Positions 9,252 through 18,388 of a stretch of DNA of 64,000 bases are shown in pieces. How positions within the stretch are numbered: position 1 is the stretch's first letter; each line of letters begins with the position of its first letter. The DNA is from Bowmanella denitrificans (GTDB lineage Bacteria > Pseudomonadota > Gammaproteobacteria > Enterobacterales > Alteromonadaceae), in the NCBI RefSeq assembly GCF_039522935.1, contig NZ_BAAAEI010000001.1, forward strand, positions 248,001 to 312,000, read 5' to 3'. A model generated the notes under the pieces. The model searched no databases, was not told where the DNA came from, and was given only the letters and a program-made list of their open reading frames with translations. Position numbers and translations under genes: made by a program.

Positions 9252-10061
9252 ATGCACAAGCACCAGAACACCTGCCAGTTAGCCTGCCGTTTAGCAATGC
9301 TGCTGATGGGTGGGTGCTCTGCTGTGGTCCATGCAGCTGACTTTGCCTGGCCACAGGGGCAACAGGCGGCGGTCAGTCTGGCCTACGACGACGCACTGGC
9401 AAGCCACCTGGATGTGGTTATTCCGCAATTGAATAAACTGGGGTTTAAGGCCAGTTTCTATCTGACCTTGTCCTCTGCCACACTGGTAAACCGGCTTGAT
9501 GAGTGGCGACAGGTCGCAGCAGATGGTCATGAACTGGGTAACCACAGCATTAACCATGCCTGTCGGGCATCACTCCCAGGCCGGCAGTGGGTGCCGCCAC
9601 AGCACAATCTGGATACCTGGACGGCACAACGTATGGTAACCGAGGTATTGCAGGCCAATACCCGGCTGCATGCCATAGACGGTCAACTGCAGCGCACCTT
9701 TACCCCACCTTGTTCTGACCGTCTGGCTGGCGGTCAGGATTATGTGACAGAGGTCAGCCCGCATTTTATTGCCATTCGGGTGGCAGGCGCCCCGATCACC
9801 GGTATGGATAGTCTGGATGTTAAGCAGGTTCCGGCCTGGTCACCGCAAAAACCCAGCCTGCAAAGCCTGATAGATTATGTTGAACAGGCCGCAGCCAATG
9901 GCACAATGGCCAATATCACCTTTCATGGCGTCGGGGCGGATTATCTGCAGGTTGATAAGGATGTGCATCAGGCCTTTCTCGACTATCTGGCCGAGCATCA
10001 GGACAGATTCTGGGTAGCCGACTTTCGCCGTATCAGCCTGTATATCCGCGATAGCCAATAG
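9252..10061 (+). CDS. Polysaccharide deacetylase family protein (NodB domain), exported
   Basis: A 269-residue protein 14 bases after the GH3 gene and probably in its operon. The N-terminus is a signal sequence; it can be read either as a normal signal peptide cut after VHA or as a lipoprotein signal with Cys in LMGGC. The NodB domain starts at VSLAYDDAL (catalytic and metal Asp pair), continues with LGFKASFYLTL, and has the metal-binding HxxxH in ELGNHSINHAC. A late FHGVG supplies the usual final His. These are carbohydrate esterase family 4 features. It presumably removes acetyl groups from a plant or algal polysaccharide to allow GH3/GH1 action, or acts on chitooligomers. Confidence 0.85.
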   Translation: MHKHQNTCQLACRLAMLLMGGCSAVVHAADFAWPQGQQAAVSLAYDDALASHLDVVIPQLNKLGFKASFYLTLSSATLVNRLDEWRQVAADGHELGNHSINHACRASLPGRQWVPPQHNLDTWTAQRMVTEVLQANTRLHAIDGQLQRTFTPPCSDRLAGGQDYVTEVSPHFIAIRVAGAPITGMDSLDVKQVPAWSPQKPSLQSLIDYVEQAAANGTMANITFHGVGADYLQVDKDVHQAFLDYLAEHQDRFWVADFRRISLYIRDSQ

Positions 10062-10173
10062 CCATCACAGTTCCCCCAACGTTTAGCCCGCATTTTGCGA
10101 ATTTCATCTCAGTGTAATATTTGCCATACCGGCAATATGTCAGAATGCCGGCCTTTCGTATCGCGGGGGTTAT

Positions 10174-12207
10174 ATGTTCAGGGTCAGGCACATTGCGTTT
10201 TTCATCAGCACGGTTTTCAGCTCAGCCGCCTTGGCTCATGGCCTGGACTATGAACATATCGCCGTGCATGGTCATCAGACCCGTCTGCTGGGACAGGCAC
10301 TTTCAGCATCAGAAGGTGTCATAGGTCAGGGCGAGATTGCCCAGCGTCCGCTGCTGCGTACCGGCGAGGTACTGGAATTGGTACCAGGTATGGTCGTCAC
10401 CCAGCACAGTGGCTCGGGCAAAGCCAACCAGTACTTTTTGCGCGGCTTTAACCTTGACCATGGCACAGATTTTCAAACCAGCCTGGAAGGAATGCCCCTG
10501 AATATGCGCACACATGGCCATGGGCAGGCCTATACGGATCTGAATTTTATTGTGCCGGAGTTTATCGGCAATATTCAGTACCGCAAAGGTGCGTACCATG
10601 CTGACCAGGGTGACTTTGCCACGGCAGGCTCCGCCCGTTTCTTTCTGGCCTCTGCACTCCCTTCAATGCTTTCCTTGCAGCTTGGACAGGACAATTATCA
10701 GCGTGCCGTGGTATCCCATCACCTTGCTCTAGACGATGCCACGCTCAGCGTCGGACTGGAAGCTACCGGCTATGACGGCCCCTGGACAGATATCGACGAA
10801 GGTATCCGCAAGTATAATGGCCTGGTTCGTTACAACCGTGCCACTGACAGCGGCCAGTTTAATCTGACCTTAATGGCCTACGACAATCGCTGGCAGTCCG
10901 CCGACCAGATCCCGCAGCGTGCCGTGGACCAGGGTCTGATCGACAAACTAGGTTCGTTGGATACCACACTCGGCGGCGAGTCTGACCGCTACAGCCTGTC
11001 ACTTAACTGGCAATGGTATGACTGGGCCATCAGCGCCTATGCCATTGAGTCGAATCTGGATCTATTCTCCAACTTTACTTATTACCTGAACGATCCCATC
11101 CAGGGGGACCAGTTTAAGCAGGTGGACAAACGCCGGATCTGGGGTGGTGAAATCAGCCGTCACGCTTTCACCAGCCTGTTCGGCAAAGAATGGACACATG
11201 AAGTAGGTGCACAACTGCGCTACGACGACATAGGTGAAGTGGCGCTGTATAACACTAAAGCCCGGCAAGTTTTGTCGCCAGTGCGGGTGGACAGCGTGGA
11301 TGAACTCTCCAGCGCCTTGTACTGGCAATCCGAATTGCTGCTGACTAACCGTCTGACCTTAAGTACTGGTGTGCGCTATGACTATTTTGATGTGTCGGTA
11401 AACAGCGACCTGGCACAAAACAGTGGTGATGCCAGTGATGATTTACTCAGCTTCAATGCCAGCCTTAGTTACAGCCTGACACCCAGCCTGGAAGGCTATA
11501 TAAATGCCGGACAGTCTTTTCATTCCAATGACGCCAGAGGGGCCACGATTCAGTTAGATCCGGTCACCGGTGACCGTGCCGAGCCGGTGGATTTGCTGGT
11601 TCGGGGTGATGGCATGGAGATCGGTCTGCGCTATTTCGACAGCAAAAGTCTGAATCTGTCGGTGGCTATCTGGACGCTGGAACTGGATTCCGAACTGTTG
11701 TTTGTCGGTGATGCCGGTAATACCGAAGCCAGTCGCGGCTCCCGCCGCTATGGTGTGGAAGCGGCCGCTTACTATTGGCTGAATAACAGGCTCAGTCTGG
11801 ATATGGAGGTGGCATTAAGCCATTCCAGATTCCGCGGTCAGGAAGCAGGCGAAGGCGATCGTATTGACGGTTCTCTGCCGGTGGTGGCCAGTGCCGGATT
11901 CACCTGGCAGGCAAATGACAATATCAGCAGCAGCTTGCGGATCAGGCATTTCGGCAAACGCCTGCTGGACAGCAGGGGCGAGGTACGTTCTGAACCTCTG
12001 ACCGTGATGAATCTGTCCCTCACCTACGCGCTGCAAGCCTGGCAATTCAAGCTGGAAGTGCTGAACTTGCTGGACAGCGATGACCATGACATTGATTATT
12101 TATACGAATCCCGCTTACCCGGTGAGCCGCCTGAAGGTGTGGAAGACATTCACTATCATCCCATAGAACCACGGACCTTAAGGCTGGGAGCTACCTATCA
12201 TTTCTAG
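10174..12207 (+). CDS. TonB-dependent receptor
   Basis: A 677-residue outer-membrane receptor. The signal peptide is about residues 1-21 (FFISTVFSSAALA). The plug domain includes LELVPGMVVTQHSGSGKAN, FLRGFNLDHGTDF and a His-rich MRTHGHGQAYTDLNF. The barrel ends in LRLGATYHF with the terminal Phe typical of outer-membrane barrels. It is short for the family. The plug resembles receptors that are often found alone or near metal and efflux genes rather than iron-siderophore receptors; the ligand is unknown. The gene stands alone: 112 bases separate it from the deacetylase gene, and its end overlaps the convergent VF530 gene by 4 bases. Confidence 0.92.
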   Translation: MFRVRHIAFFISTVFSSAALAHGLDYEHIAVHGHQTRLLGQALSASEGVIGQGEIAQRPLLRTGEVLELVPGMVVTQHSGSGKANQYFLRGFNLDHGTDFQTSLEGMPLNMRTHGHGQAYTDLNFIVPEFIGNIQYRKGAYHADQGDFATAGSARFFLASALPSMLSLQLGQDNYQRAVVSHHLALDDATLSVGLEATGYDGPWTDIDEGIRKYNGLVRYNRATDSGQFNLTLMAYDNRWQSADQIPQRAVDQGLIDKLGSLDTTLGGESDRYSLSLNWQWYDWAISAYAIESNLDLFSNFTYYLNDPIQGDQFKQVDKRRIWGGEISRHAFTSLFGKEWTHEVGAQLRYDDIGEVALYNTKARQVLSPVRVDSVDELSSALYWQSELLLTNRLTLSTGVRYDYFDVSVNSDLAQNSGDASDDLLSFNASLSYSLTPSLEGYINAGQSFHSNDARGATIQLDPVTGDRAEPVDLLVRGDGMEIGLRYFDSKSLNLSVAIWTLELDSELLFVGDAGNTEASRGSRRYGVEAAAYYWLNNRLSLDMEVALSHSRFRGQEAGEGDRIDGSLPVVASAGFTWQANDNISSSLRIRHFGKRLLDSRGEVRSEPLTVMNLSLTYALQAWQFKLEVLNLLDSDDHDIDYLYESRLPGEPPEGVEDIHYHPIEPRTLRLGATYHF

Positions 12208-12443
12208 GGCGTGCCACGCCCCCAGATATGGAACGCGCTGATATACAAGCGCTCCACTTTTTCTCTGGCCCAGGGAGTGCGGCGCAAAAACTTGAGGCTG
12301 GATTTGATTGAAGGTTCATGGGTAAAGCAGCGAATCTCCACCGCCTTACCCATAGCTTCCCAGCCCAGCTCTTTTTCAAGGCGGATTAAGATCTGCTCCA
12401 GGGTAACGCCATGCAGGGGATTATTCGCCTGACTGCCACTCAT
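12204..12443 (-). CDS. VF530 family DNA-binding protein (DUF2132)
   Basis: A 79-residue cytoplasmic protein. NNPLHGVTLEQIL, LGWEAMGKAVEIRCF and PSIKSSLKFLRRTPWAREKVE are the conserved segments of the VF530/DUF2132 family, named after Vibrio fischeri VF530 whose structure suggested DNA binding. ATG at 12443 is chosen because GGAG lies 6 bases upstream; a longer reading frame to 12548 lacks homology in its first 35 residues. It is convergent with the TonB receptor gene and divergent from the RND efflux operon. Cellular role unknown. Confidence 0.85.
   Translation of the reverse strand: MSGSQANNPLHGVTLEQILIRLEKELGWEAMGKAVEIRCFTHEPSIKSSLKFLRRTPWAREKVERLYISAFHIWGRGTP
12207..12221. terminator. Possible hairpin at convergent gene ends
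   Basis: GGGCGT-GCC-ACGCCC forms a 6-bp GC-rich stem exactly where the TonB receptor and VF530 genes converge. There is no T-tract on either side, so intrinsic termination is uncertain. Confidence 0.3.
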
Positions 12444-12588
12444 TGATATCTCCGGAAAATTAAGGCCAGCAGGCATTTTAACAGAGTTGCCAGCGGGGTG
12501 ATCTAATCTGGTTTCTAACACATATTTACAATTGCCTAACGCCTTCATTGCAAAGCTTCGTTATTATAGGCCCATTAAAGACCAGAAT

Positions 12589-13776
12589 ATGCACACACCG
12601 ATGAACAAGATTTGGATCAAAATCACTCTGCCATTGGCTGCTATCGCCGTGGGGATCATAGGCTTTATGGCGATTAATGCGACCGCCAGCGACAAAGGTG
12701 ACAAGGTAGAGGTTGACTCCCGCCCCACAGTTAAAGTGGAAGCCCTGAGTACCGAAGACTACCAGGTGCTGATTAACAGCTATGGTGAAGTTAAACCACT
12801 GGAAAGCACCAAACTGGCGGCCTTGGTCGGCGGGGAAGTGGTGCAATGGCATGAAGATTTTGTACCCGGTGGTCTGGTCAAACGCGGCACTCTGTTGTTC
12901 AGCATAGACAAACAGCAATATCAGGCAGCGTTGTTGCAGGCTGAAGCCAGTCTGAGTCAGGCCCAGGCACTGTTGGTGGAAGAGAGAGCCAGAGCCGAAG
13001 TGGCAAAACGCGAAGCCAAATCCATGCCGTCCACCCAGGTTACCGACCTGTATCTGCGTAAGCCACAGGTGATGAGCGCCGAAGCGGCGGTTAAATCTGC
13101 CGAAGCCCAGCTGAAAATTGCCCAGCGCGATCTGGCCTACACGGATGTACGCGCCCCTTACGATGCTCTGGTGATATCCCGTAATCTGGGCCTGGGCCAG
13201 TATGTGCATCAGGGTAACGAAGTGGGCGAGCTGTATAATGTCGAAACCGCCGAGATCAATCTGCCGATTGCCGGCTTTGATGCCATGTTCCTGCCGGCCG
13301 AACTGGCTGGCAGTCAAGCCCAGATTACCAGCCGCGGCGCAGTCAGTCTGACCCGTAGCGGTACCATAGAGCGGGATTTAGGCATTATCGATCAGGGCAC
13401 CCGTATGAGCCAGGTGGTAGCGCGTATTCGCGATCCATACAGCCTCAACACCGACGCACCGGCCTTTAAATTTGGCACCTATGTGGAAGTCACATTAAAA
13501 GGTGCCACCCTGGAAGATATCTTCCGCCTGCCACAGGATCTGGTGACCAATCGCAAAGTCTGGGTGGTTAACAAAGACAACGAGCTGGAATCTCGCACCG
13601 TTAAGGTACTGCGTGAAGAGGCCGAATACTTCCTGATTGGCAATGGCCTGAATGAAGGTGAACGCGTGGTGATGACGCTGCCCGAATATCCGCAAAACGG
13701 CATGAAGGTTAAAATTGCCGGTGAGCAGGACAAGACCAGCGCCGACAGCGCCCTGGTTGCCCAGGCAAACGAGTAA
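12589..13776 (+). CDS. RND efflux periplasmic adaptor subunit
   Basis: About 395 residues. An N-terminal hydrophobic segment (ITLPLAAIAVGIIGFMAI) anchors or exports it. Lipoyl-like halves flank a coiled-coil hairpin rich in Ala/Glu (QAEASLSQAQALLVEERARAE continuing to AEAAVKSAEAQLKI). RDLAYTDVRAPYDALVISR is the typical HlyD/AcrA second lipoyl half, followed by beta-barrel and membrane-proximal domains. ATG at 12589 or 12601 could start it; upstream residues show no family similarity. The RND permease follows after 9 bases, so the two form an efflux pair; the outer-membrane channel must be encoded elsewhere. The substrate cannot be read from sequence. Confidence 0.93.
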   Translation: MHTPMNKIWIKITLPLAAIAVGIIGFMAINATASDKGDKVEVDSRPTVKVEALSTEDYQVLINSYGEVKPLESTKLAALVGGEVVQWHEDFVPGGLVKRGTLLFSIDKQQYQAALLQAEASLSQAQALLVEERARAEVAKREAKSMPSTQVTDLYLRKPQVMSAEAAVKSAEAQLKIAQRDLAYTDVRAPYDALVISRNLGLGQYVHQGNEVGELYNVETAEINLPIAGFDAMFLPAELAGSQAQITSRGAVSLTRSGTIERDLGIIDQGTRMSQVVARIRDPYSLNTDAPAFKFGTYVEVTLKGATLEDIFRLPQDLVTNRKVWVVNKDNELESRTVKVLREEAEYFLIGNGLNEGERVVMTLPEYPQNGMKVKIAGEQDKTSADSALVAQANE

Positions 13777-13785
13777 GGAAAGGTC

Positions 13786-16700
13786 ATGTCCAATACCGAA
13801 GCCAAAGAACAGGGCCTGATAGCCTTTTTTGCCCGTAACACGGTGGCGGCCAACCTGATGATGTGGTTTATCATCGTCATGGGCCTGGTGAGCTTTTTCA
13901 CCATCCAGCGCCAGATGTTCCCCAATATTGAAATTAACTACATCAATATCAGTGCCACCTATCGCGGCGCTTCGCCGCAGGAAATTGAAGAAGGCATACT
14001 GATCAAGATTGAAGAATCTTTAAAGGATGTCACCGAAATTAAACGTCTGGTGTCCCGTGCCTTTCGCAACAGCGGTCGGGTTACTCTGGAGATTCATACC
14101 AAGGAAGATATCACCGATGTGCTGGACAAGGTCAAACTGCGGGTCGACAGTATTGCCACCTTCCCGGCCGGCATGGAACCTGTCACGGTTTCACAGGAAG
14201 AATTCCGCCAGGACGTGATTGAAATGGCGGTGGTGGGCGACCTGCCCCTCAAAGACCTGAAAACCATTGCCATTCAGATGGAGCGCGAACTGTTACAACT
14301 AGGCAATGTGTCGCTGGTGAATCTGGATGCACCGGATGATGAAATCGCGGTGGAAATCAAACCCGAGATGCTGCGCCGCTACAATCTGACCCTGGACGAT
14401 GTGGCCACCGCTATTCGTCGTTACTCGGCCAATATCTCGGCCGGCCAGATCCGCACCGATTCAGGCATTATTGCCGTGCGGGTGGAAAATCAATATTACA
14501 ATGGTGACGAGTTCCGCAATATACCGGTCAAAATAGGTGCAAACGGAGCCAAGGTATTGCTACAGGATGTCGCGTTTATTCAGGACGACCTGACAGAAGG
14601 CGAACGCTATTTCAAATACTCGGGTGAAAACGCCATCTTTATGTCGGTAAAAGCCACCAAGGACCAGAATATGGTGCCGGTGGCCAAATCAGTGAAAGAC
14701 TTTATCGACCATCGTAACCAGACGCTGCCACATGGAGTGGAAATGCGCGTGCTGGTGGATATGACCTATTACCTCAATGCCCGTCTGGATATGATGCTCA
14801 ACAACCTGTGGCAGGGTGCCATTCTGGTTGCACTGATGCTGACCCTGTTCCTGCGCTTCCGCCTGGCATTCTGGGTTATGGTGGGTCTGCCGGTATGTTT
14901 CCTCGGGGCGGTAATGATGATGCCGGTGTTCGGGGTTACCATCAATATTCTGTCGCTGTTCGCCTTTATTATGGTACTGGGGATCGTGGTGGATGACGCC
15001 ATCGTGATAGGGGAAAGTGCCTACACCGAAATAGAAAACAAAGGGCCGGGGGTGGAGAACGTTATCCGTGGCGCCAAACGGGTGGCCACGCCTGCCACCT
15101 TCGGCGTACTGACCACTATTGCCGTATTTGCCCCCTTTGTGTTCAGTAAGGGACCAGAAGGCACGTTCTTTGTCATTATCGCCACTATGGTGATCTTGTG
15201 TCTGAGTTTCAGCCTGATTGAATCTAAGCTGATTCTGCCTGCGCACATTGCCCACATCGATTTTAAGCCGGTAAAACCCGGCAGTTGGCGTGATCGCTTC
15301 AACCAGCGTTTCTTCGGTTTCGTCAATGGTCCTTACCGCAACTTTGTGACCCGCTGTGTGGAGTGGCGCTGGCTGACCTTATGCGGTTTTATTGCCATGC
15401 TGATCATCAGTTGGGCGCTGATTTCCGCCAACCACGTGCGTATGGTGCCCACCCCAAAAGTGCCGCACGATTTCCCGTCGGTCAGCATCGAAATGAATGA
15501 GACGGTATCTGACGAAGCCACTATCGATGCATTGAAAATAGTGGAAGCGGCTATCTGGCAGGTGGATAAAGAGATTGCCGCCGAATACGGTAGCGGCATG
15601 GTTAAGGACCTGCTGGCCTTTAACCAGGGCCGCACCGAAGCGCGTATAGTAGTGCCGCTGGTAGACGAAGACCAACGTCACTTCACCGCCTTTGAGCTGG
15701 CCCGCCGCTGGCGTGAGAAAATTCCGGAGATTCCCGGTATGAAGTCCTTTACCATTCAGGATGATGTGAACGGTGGCGGTGACGACGGAGAATTTGGTTA
15801 TCTGTTATTTGGTTCAGATATCAAAACCCTGAATGAAGCCGGTCGTTATTTCATTGGCAAGTTGCAGGAACAGGAAGGCTTGTTCGATGTCAGCTCCACC
15901 ATTGACCCGGCCAGCAAAGAGATCCAGATGCAGTTGTTGCCGGTGGCCTATGACCTGGGCCTGGATTTAACCAGTATTGCCAACCAGATTGGCGACAGCT
16001 TCTATGGCAGCGAAGCGCAGCGGGTCATTCGGGGCACCGAAGAAGTGCGCGTGATGGTGCGCTATCCTAAGCTGACCCGCGAACAGTTTGCCGAACTGAA
16101 ATATGCCATTATCCAGACGCCATCTGGTAAGGAAGTGATGCTGGGCGACGTCGTGACCCTGAGCGAACAGCCAGGCATCAGCTATATCCGCCGCGAAGGT
16201 GGGTATCGCAGCGTGTATGTGTGGGGCAATATTGACGAAGAAAAGATTGAGCCCAATGCCGTGGTCAAAACCATTGAGGATAAACTGCTGCCAGATATGC
16301 AGGCGATGTTCCCCTCAGTGAAAACCGAACTGGGTGGCGATATTGCTGAACAGCAGGCCCAGCAAAACGAACAGATGATGTTCTTCATTGCCGGCATGAT
16401 CATCGTCTACATCCTGTTGGCTGTGCCGCTGAAGAGTTACGGCCAGCCCATTATCATTATGTCGGTGATCCCTTTCAGCCTGACCGGCGCCATTTGGGGG
16501 CACTTCCTGTTCGGGCTGGATTTAAGCATGATGTCTACTTTTGGCCTGATAGCCGCGGCCGGGGTGGTGATCAACGACAGTCTGGTAATGACCGATTTTA
16601 TCAATCAGCGCCGCGCCGAAGGACACCGCATATTGGATGCGGTGCTCGAAGCAGGTTGTGCCAGATTCAGGGCCATCACCCTGACCTCTATCACCACCTT

Positions 16701-16938
16701 CGCCGGGGTATTGCCGATTATGTTTGAAACCAGCCTGCAGGCCAGGTTTGTAATTCCCATGGCGGTCGCATTGGGTTTTGCGGTGATGTACGCCACCCTG
16801 GTGACCTTGTTGCTGGTGCCTTGCCTGTATCTGATTCTGGAAGACCTGCGTAAACCCTTCAGATATATACGCACAAAGCTGGGTGGCAAGCTCGCCCAGC
16901 AGGAAAGCCAGGACCCGGCCTTAGGCAAAAGCCACTAA
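13786..16938 (+). CDS. RND efflux permease (AcrB/HAE-1-like)
   Basis: A 1050-residue inner-membrane permease of full family length. The N-terminus carries the first transmembrane helix (NLMMWFIIVMGLVSFFTI) and then the porter domain (GASPQEIEEGILIKIEESLK). The helix-4 proton-relay motif is GIVVDDAIVIGE, and the second half repeats the architecture (AGMIIVYILLAVPLKSYGQP, GVVINDSLVMTDFINQRR). It follows the adaptor gene with a strong AAGGAAAGG ribosome site and ends at a clear terminator. Divergent subfamilies of this kind in Alteromonadales and Vibrio export hydrophobic compounds; substrate unknown. Confidence 0.95.
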   Translation: MSNTEAKEQGLIAFFARNTVAANLMMWFIIVMGLVSFFTIQRQMFPNIEINYINISATYRGASPQEIEEGILIKIEESLKDVTEIKRLVSRAFRNSGRVTLEIHTKEDITDVLDKVKLRVDSIATFPAGMEPVTVSQEEFRQDVIEMAVVGDLPLKDLKTIAIQMERELLQLGNVSLVNLDAPDDEIAVEIKPEMLRRYNLTLDDVATAIRRYSANISAGQIRTDSGIIAVRVENQYYNGDEFRNIPVKIGANGAKVLLQDVAFIQDDLTEGERYFKYSGENAIFMSVKATKDQNMVPVAKSVKDFIDHRNQTLPHGVEMRVLVDMTYYLNARLDMMLNNLWQGAILVALMLTLFLRFRLAFWVMVGLPVCFLGAVMMMPVFGVTINILSLFAFIMVLGIVVDDAIVIGESAYTEIENKGPGVENVIRGAKRVATPATFGVLTTIAVFAPFVFSKGPEGTFFVIIATMVILCLSFSLIESKLILPAHIAHIDFKPVKPGSWRDRFNQRFFGFVNGPYRNFVTRCVEWRWLTLCGFIAMLIISWALISANHVRMVPTPKVPHDFPSVSIEMNETVSDEATIDALKIVEAAIWQVDKEIAAEYGSGMVKDLLAFNQGRTEARIVVPLVDEDQRHFTAFELARRWREKIPEIPGMKSFTIQDDVNGGGDDGEFGYLLFGSDIKTLNEAGRYFIGKLQEQEGLFDVSSTIDPASKEIQMQLLPVAYDLGLDLTSIANQIGDSFYGSEAQRVIRGTEEVRVMVRYPKLTREQFAELKYAIIQTPSGKEVMLGDVVTLSEQPGISYIRREGGYRSVYVWGNIDEEKIEPNAVVKTIEDKLLPDMQAMFPSVKTELGGDIAEQQAQQNEQMMFFIAGMIIVYILLAVPLKSYGQPIIIMSVIPFSLTGAIWGHFLFGLDLSMMSTFGLIAAAGVVINDSLVMTDFINQRRAEGHRILDAVLEAGCARFRAITLTSITTFAGVLPIMFETSLQARFVIPMAVALGFAVMYATLVTLLLVPCLYLILEDLRKPFRYIRTKLGGKLAQQESQDPALGKSH

Positions 16939-16943
16939 TACCA

Positions 16944-16967
16944 AGCCCGTCAAACGACGGGCTTTTT
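16944..16967 (+). terminator. Intrinsic terminator of the RND efflux operon
   Basis: AGCCCGTC-AAAC-GACGGGCT forms a perfect 8-bp stem with a tetraloop, followed at once by TTTT. It lies 5 bases after the permease stop codon. The T-tract runs into the stop codon of the convergent substrate-binding-protein gene. Confidence 0.9.
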
Positions 16968-18042
16968 ATTGCATTTCAAGACTCAGCGTGGCCGCCAGCG
17001 AATCAATACGCATAGGCAGTGGCTCTGCAGTATAGCGGCGGCTAAGCAGGCGAAAATCCAAGGCAGAATATTGACCGGCTTGCATAAACGGCATCAGACG
17101 CTTTGCTGCTGCCGACTGATTGCTGACGGAAATAGGTAACGTAATCTGCGGTTGACTTTGCAAGTCACGCAATCCGGCAAAATGTTCATCCAGCATCACC
17201 AGGGCCAGACTGCCCAGGGCCATGTGGCCACCAAAGCTGATATAGTCAGCAGGCACATGTGCGGGCTTTTGATCCCAGTTAATACCGGCAAAGCGAGTAT
17301 GGTTGAGCACATCCACCCCGGCTTCCCGAGCCGCGCGCACCGCACCAAATGCCATGGGATCATTTGCTGCCCATACCGCATCAATGGGTGCCAGTCGTTT
17401 AAACAGTGCAAAAGCCACCCGATATGCCTGCGCTTCTGACCAGTTGCCATAATCCTGGTGGACCAATTCAATCTGACCGGGAAACTGATTAATAGCCTGC
17501 AGCATGCCCTGGCTGCGCTGTATGGATGACGAAGAGTGACGATCACCGTGAATAGCCAGCAGTCTGAGCGGCCGACGATGATTGGCCGCCAGCAGCGCTG
17601 TCACCATCTGATAGCCGGTATCCGCCAGGTCGGCACAAAGGGCACCAAGATAAAACCTTAACTGACGCCCCTGTAGGGCCGCTGTCAGGTCATTGTTAAC
17701 CAGAAAGTAAGGGATTGCGGCACGCTCCAGGAGCGGCCAGTGCTGGTCCAGTACCCCATTTTCATTCACCAGCAGCAGATAATCGGGACGCTTCTTGATG
17801 GCCTGATGCAACAACGCCACCATCTGCACTCTGTCTCTTTGGGCGTAGTCAATATGCAGGTCAACATCCAAATCTTCGGCAGCAGCCCGCATCAAGCCAC
17901 TGGTTGCCCCCCAAAAATCGCCGGTATGATCAGTTTGCGCTGAGCCTGGGTTAATAAACAACACTTTCGGGCCCGGAGCAGCATAAAGACAGGGATTGAC
18001 CAACCAGCATAAAACCAACAAGGTAGCACGGCTCAATAACAA
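16966..18042 (-). CDS. Periplasmic sugar-type substrate-binding protein (orphan)
   Basis: A 358-residue exported protein: the signal peptide runs to about residue 22 (VLCWLVNPCLYAA). The mature part has the type-I periplasmic-binding-protein fold (KVLFINPGSAQTDHTGDFWG; PDYLLLVNENG; DAVWAANDPMAFGAVRAARE; FAGINWDQKP), like ribose/galactose-binding ABC components. No ABC ATPase or permease gene is nearby. It may instead be the sensor partner of a signalling protein encoded elsewhere, or an orphan. It is divergent from the MocR-type regulator gene with 346 bases between. Ligand unknown. Confidence 0.8.
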   Translation of the reverse strand: MLLSRATLLVLCWLVNPCLYAAPGPKVLFINPGSAQTDHTGDFWGATSGLMRAAAEDLDVDLHIDYAQRDRVQMVALLHQAIKKRPDYLLLVNENGVLDQHWPLLERAAIPYFLVNNDLTAALQGRQLRFYLGALCADLADTGYQMVTALLAANHRRPLRLLAIHGDRHSSSSIQRSQGMLQAINQFPGQIELVHQDYGNWSEAQAYRVAFALFKRLAPIDAVWAANDPMAFGAVRAAREAGVDVLNHTRFAGINWDQKPAHVPADYISFGGHMALGSLALVMLDEHFAGLRDLQSQPQITLPISVSNQSAAAKRLMPFMQAGQYSALDFRLLSRRYTAEPLPMRIDSLAATLSLEMQ

Positions 18043-18388
18043 AAGGGTTCTGCAGACCAGTGTTTCGTAATCACTAACATAGCGTAAATTGCTATCTCCG
18101 TCAGGCCATTTGCCGAGCGGATACTCCTTCCTCCCCAGGCAGAGAAGATGTTAGTACCAGACATTGTTCGCAATTAGAGCCAGATAACACTTAGAGGTCA
18201 TTCCATGGATCGACAAAATAGGCCCTATACCATTGATTATTAAAATAATTAGCCCACTTACCGTTGTTACAATAGCGGCGGCATTGCTCAAGATAACCGC
18301 AGAATAATTCACTGTCCCTATTGTCAGCGGTGGGAAAACCAGATTAGGTTAGGTCCAACAGTGCCAGTTATCAGTCCAGAAGTTGCCT
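18043..18388. other. Divergent intergenic region, no gene seen
   Basis: The 346 bases between the substrate-binding-protein gene and the MocR gene hold no convincing reading frame or RNA. An ATAGGCCCTAT palindrome occurs near 18215, and CCAGTT (18364-18369, the reverse of AACTGG) and a second CCAG lie just before the MocR start. The AACTGG core also occurs in the paired sites at 20219 and 21174, but the spacing differs, so autoregulation is only possible. Confidence 0.5.

Noticed and set aside
12526..13317. 263-codon open frame on the minus strand opposite the RND adaptor gene
   Set aside because: Composition is rich in Phe, His and Gln as expected for the antisense of a real gene; no domain, and the plus strand encodes a clear HlyD/AcrA protein.
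14689..15255. 188-codon minus-strand frame inside the RND permease gene
   Set aside because: Very rich in His, Gln and Asn, a mirror of hydrophobic transmembrane codons on the real strand.
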